Below, in pieces: positions 13,042 through 14,796 of a stretch of DNA of 14,796 nucleotides; the stretch's first letter is position 1, and each line of letters begins with the position of its first letter. The translations under genes and the position numbers were made by a program. Below the pieces are notes generated by a model, which was given only the letters and a program-made list of their open reading frames with translations, was not told the DNA's origin and made no database searches. This DNA comes from Pseudomonadota bacterium (GTDB lineage: Bacteria; Pseudomonadota; Alphaproteobacteria; Azospirillales; Azospirillaceae), in contig JAEYOB010000634.1 of NCBI GenBank assembly GCA_023412175.1, positions 1 to 14,796 of the forward strand. The letters run 5' to 3'.

Positions 13042-14433
13042 ATGCCGATCGAAGTGCTCATGCCGGCGCTGTCGCCCACCATGACCGAGGGCAAGCTGGC
13101 GAAATGGCTGAAGAACGAGGGGGATGAGGTCAAGTCCGGCGATGTGCTCGCCGAGATCGAGACCGACAAGGCCACCATGGAAGTGGAGGCGGTCGACGAG
13201 GGCCGCCTCGGCAAGATCCTGATCGCCGCCGGCACCGAAAACGTCGCCGTCAACACCCCCATCGCCGTCATCCTCGGCGACGGCGAGGACGCGGTCGCCA
13301 ACGTCTCCGCCATCGAGGAGAGCACGCCGAAGACCGCCGCCCAGCCGGTGGTCAAGGGCGAGGAGGCCAGGCCGGCCACGCTGCCTGCGCAAGTGACCAG
13401 CGGCCCGGCCGCGCCGCCGGCCTCGGACGAGGACAAGTTCTTCGACAAGACGGTGAAGAAGACGGTCCGCGAGGCGATCCGCGACGCCATGGCCGAGGAG
13501 ATGCGCCGCGACCCCAACGTCTTCTTGATGGGCGAGGAGGTCGCGCAGTACCAGGGCGCCTACAAGGTGTCCCAGGGACTGTTGCAGGAATTCGGCGCCG
13601 ACCGCGTCATCGACACGCCGATCACCGAGTACGGCTTTGCCGGCCTGGGCGTCGGCGCCGGCTTCCTCGGCCTGCGCCCGATCGTCGAGTTCATGACCTT
13701 CAACTTCGCCATGCAGGCGATCGATCACATCGTCAACTCGGCGGCCAAGACGCTGTACATGTCCGGCGGCCAGATGGGCTGCCCGATCGTCTTCCGCGGC
13801 CCGAACGGCGCGGCCGCCCGCGTCGGCGCCCAGCACAGCCAGGACTTTACGCCGTGGTACGCCAGCGTGCCCGGCCTGAAGGTGGTCGCCCCCTATTCGG
13901 CGGCCGACGCCAAGGGCCTGATGAAGGCCGCCATCCGCGATCCGAACCCGGTCATCTTCCTGGAGAACGAGATCCTCTACGGCCAGAGCTTCGACGTGCC
14001 GGAAAGCGAGGACTTCATCATTCCCATCGGCCGGGCCAAGATTCTGCGCGCCGGCAAGGACGTCACCATCACCGCCCACTCGCTGATGGTCTCCCAGGCT
14101 CTGGCCGCTGCGGAGCTGCTGGCCAAGGAGGGCATCGAGGCGGAGGTCATCGACCTGCGCACCATCCGCCCGCTGGACGTGCACACCATCGTCGAAAGCG
14201 TCAAGAAGACCAACCGGCTGGTCACCGTCGAGGAAGCCTGGCCGACCTGCAGCATCGGCGCCGAGCTGTCGGCCCTGATGATGGAACACGCCTTCGACTA
14301 CCTCGACGCGCCGGTGATCCGTGTGAACGGCAAGGACGTGCCGATGCCGTACGCCGCCAACCTGGAGAAGCTCGTCCTTCCGCAGCCGGACCGCATCGCC
14401 GCGGCGGCGCGCAAAGCCTGCTACCGGTCGTAA
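13042..14433 (+). CDS. pdhB: Pyruvate dehydrogenase E1 component, beta subunit, with N-terminal lipoyl domain
   Basis: This is a 463-residue E1 beta subunit. Residues 1-80 form a lipoyl domain with the attachment lysine K43 in ETDKATME. A Pro/Ala-rich linker runs to about 130, then the E1 beta fold begins ([20 protein letters not shown]). Family motifs include [54 protein letters not shown] and the C-terminal [17 protein letters not shown]1 beta with its own lipoyl domain is typical of alphaproteobacteria such as Zymomonas and rhizobia. GGAGGA (13032-13037) precedes the ATG. The 81 bases after pdhA contain a short hairpin (GGGCC/GGCCC, 13000-13013) without a T-run, so the operon is read through. 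Confidence 0.97.
   Translation: MPIEVLMPALSPTMTEGKLAKWLKNEGDEVKSGDVLAEIETDKATMEVEAVDEGRLGKILIAAGTENVAVNTPIAVILGDGEDAVANVSAIEESTPKTAAQPVVKGEEARPATLPAQVTSGPAAPPASDEDKFFDKTVKKTVREAIRDAMAEEMRRDPNVFLMGEEVAQYQGAYKVSQGLLQEFGADRVIDTPITEYGFAGLGVGAGFLGLRPIVEFMTFNFAMQAIDHIVNSAAKTLYMSGGQMGCPIVFRGPNGAAARVGAQHSQDFTPWYASVPGLKVVAPYSAADAKGLMKAAIRDPNPVIFLENEILYGQSFDVPESEDFIIPIGRAKILRAGKDVTITAHSLMVSQALAAAELLAKEGIEAEVIDLRTIRPLDVHTIVESVKKTNRLVTVEEAWPTCSIGAELSALMMEHAFDYLDAPVIRVNGKDVPMPYAANLEKLVLPQPDRIAAAARKACYRS
13148..13187 (+). repeat. 40-base exact repeat, copy in the pdhB lipoyl domain
   Basis: This stretch around the lipoyl lysine codon is identical over 40 bases to 14555-14594 in pdhC. The flanking lipoyl-domain DNA is also similar, but with silent and coding differences. 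A second identical block of about 26 bases follows a few codons later in both genes. Confidence 0.85.
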
Positions 14434-14448
14434 GAGGGGGCTGACGCA

Positions 14449-14796
14449 ATGACCATCCAGATCCTCATGCCCGCCCTCTCTCCGACCATGACCGAGGGCA
14501 ACCTCGCCAAGTGGCTGAAGAAGGAAGGCGACGCGGTAAAGTCCGGCGACGTGATCGCCGAGATCGAGACCGACAAGGCCACCATGGAAGTGGAAGCCGC
14601 CGACGAGGGCCGCCTCGGCAAGATCCTCGTGCAGAGCGGCAGCCAGGGGGTGGCGGTGAACACCCCCATCACCATCCTGCTCGAAGAGGGCGAGGACGAG
14701 AGCGCGCTGGCCAAGGCCGGCGGCGGTGCTCCGGCCCCCGCTCCGGCGCCCAAGGGTGACGGCGCGGCGGCTCCGGCTCCCGCCGCTGCACCGGCC
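14449..14796 (+). CDS. pdhC: Dihydrolipoamide acetyltransferase (E2), 5' part only
   Basis: The first 116 codons of an E2 gene run open to the window end. E2 forms the core of the pyruvate dehydrogenase complex and transfers the acetyl group to CoA. The visible part is one lipoyl domain (1-80; lysine K43 in ETDKATME) and the beginning of a flexible Ala/Pro linker (APAPAPAPKGDGAAAPAPA). The E1/E3-binding and catalytic domains lie beyond the edge. The ATG at 14449 is 15 bases after the pdhB stop, with AGGGGG (14435-14440) 8 bases upstream. Its lipoyl domain is very similar to that of PdhB, both in protein and in DNA. The gene name rests on this position and the domain, because the catalytic part is not visible. 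Confidence 0.93.
   Translation, partial: MTIQILMPALSPTMTEGNLAKWLKKEGDAVKSGDVIAEIETDKATMEVEAADEGRLGKILVQSGSQGVAVNTPITILLEEGEDESALAKAGGGAPAPAPAPKGDGAAAPAPAAAPA
14555..14594 (+). repeat. 40-base exact repeat, copy in the pdhC lipoyl domain
   Basis: This is the second copy of the block at 13148-13187, in the same orientation about 1.4 kb downstream. It encodes the [13 protein letters not shown] segment that presents the lipoylated lysine. Confidence 0.85.

Overview
The window is GC-rich DNA from an alphaproteobacterium, most likely a member of the Rhodospirillales such as an Azospirillum relative (inference). The main support is a pyruvate dehydrogenase operon whose E1 beta subunit carries its own N-terminal lipoyl domain, preceded directly by an FtsB/DivIC-type septum gene. 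This arrangement is characteristic of alphaproteobacteria. The genes are packed tightly. No gap without a gene exceeds about 215 bases, and no tRNA, rRNA, CRISPR array, insertion sequence or phage gene was seen.

Left part (1-5700). An unrecognised membrane-anchored coiled-coil protein (minus) lies divergent from a small HAD-IIIA phosphatase (plus). The phosphatase resembles GmhB but has lost most of the zinc-binding loop. It converges on lptD, the outer-membrane LPS translocon (minus). Upstream of lptD on the same strand, a DEAD-box RNA helicase with a long Arg/Asp-rich tail is translationally coupled to a tiny protein that is only the ligand-binding (RAM) domain of the Lrp/AsnC family.

Middle part (5700-11170). 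A plus-strand pair encodes an isochorismatase-type cysteine hydrolase and an alpha/beta hydrolase. It converges, with a 1-base gap, on a minus-strand group: parE (topoisomerase IV subunit B), then a Vat/CatB-type hexapeptide acetyltransferase 7 bases behind it, then a small lipoprotein. Divergent from parE is the acyl-CoA thioesterase yciA, which converges on another small Pro/Gly-rich lipoprotein across a GC-rich hairpin.

Right part (11170-14796). A 214-base leader with a U-tailed hairpin precedes the ftsB-like gene. A 151-base region with a palindrome, an extended -10 promoter candidate and overlapping leader hairpins then precedes pdhA. pdhA, pdhB and the start of pdhC (cut by the window end) encode the E1 alpha, E1 beta and E2 subunits of the complex that converts pyruvate to acetyl-CoA.

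Most of the content is housekeeping, and I do not see a convincing new multi-gene system. The items most worth a second look are the helicase/RAM-domain coupling, the leaders of ftsB and pdhA, the zinc-loop loss in the HAD phosphatase, and the parE-acetyltransferase pair.
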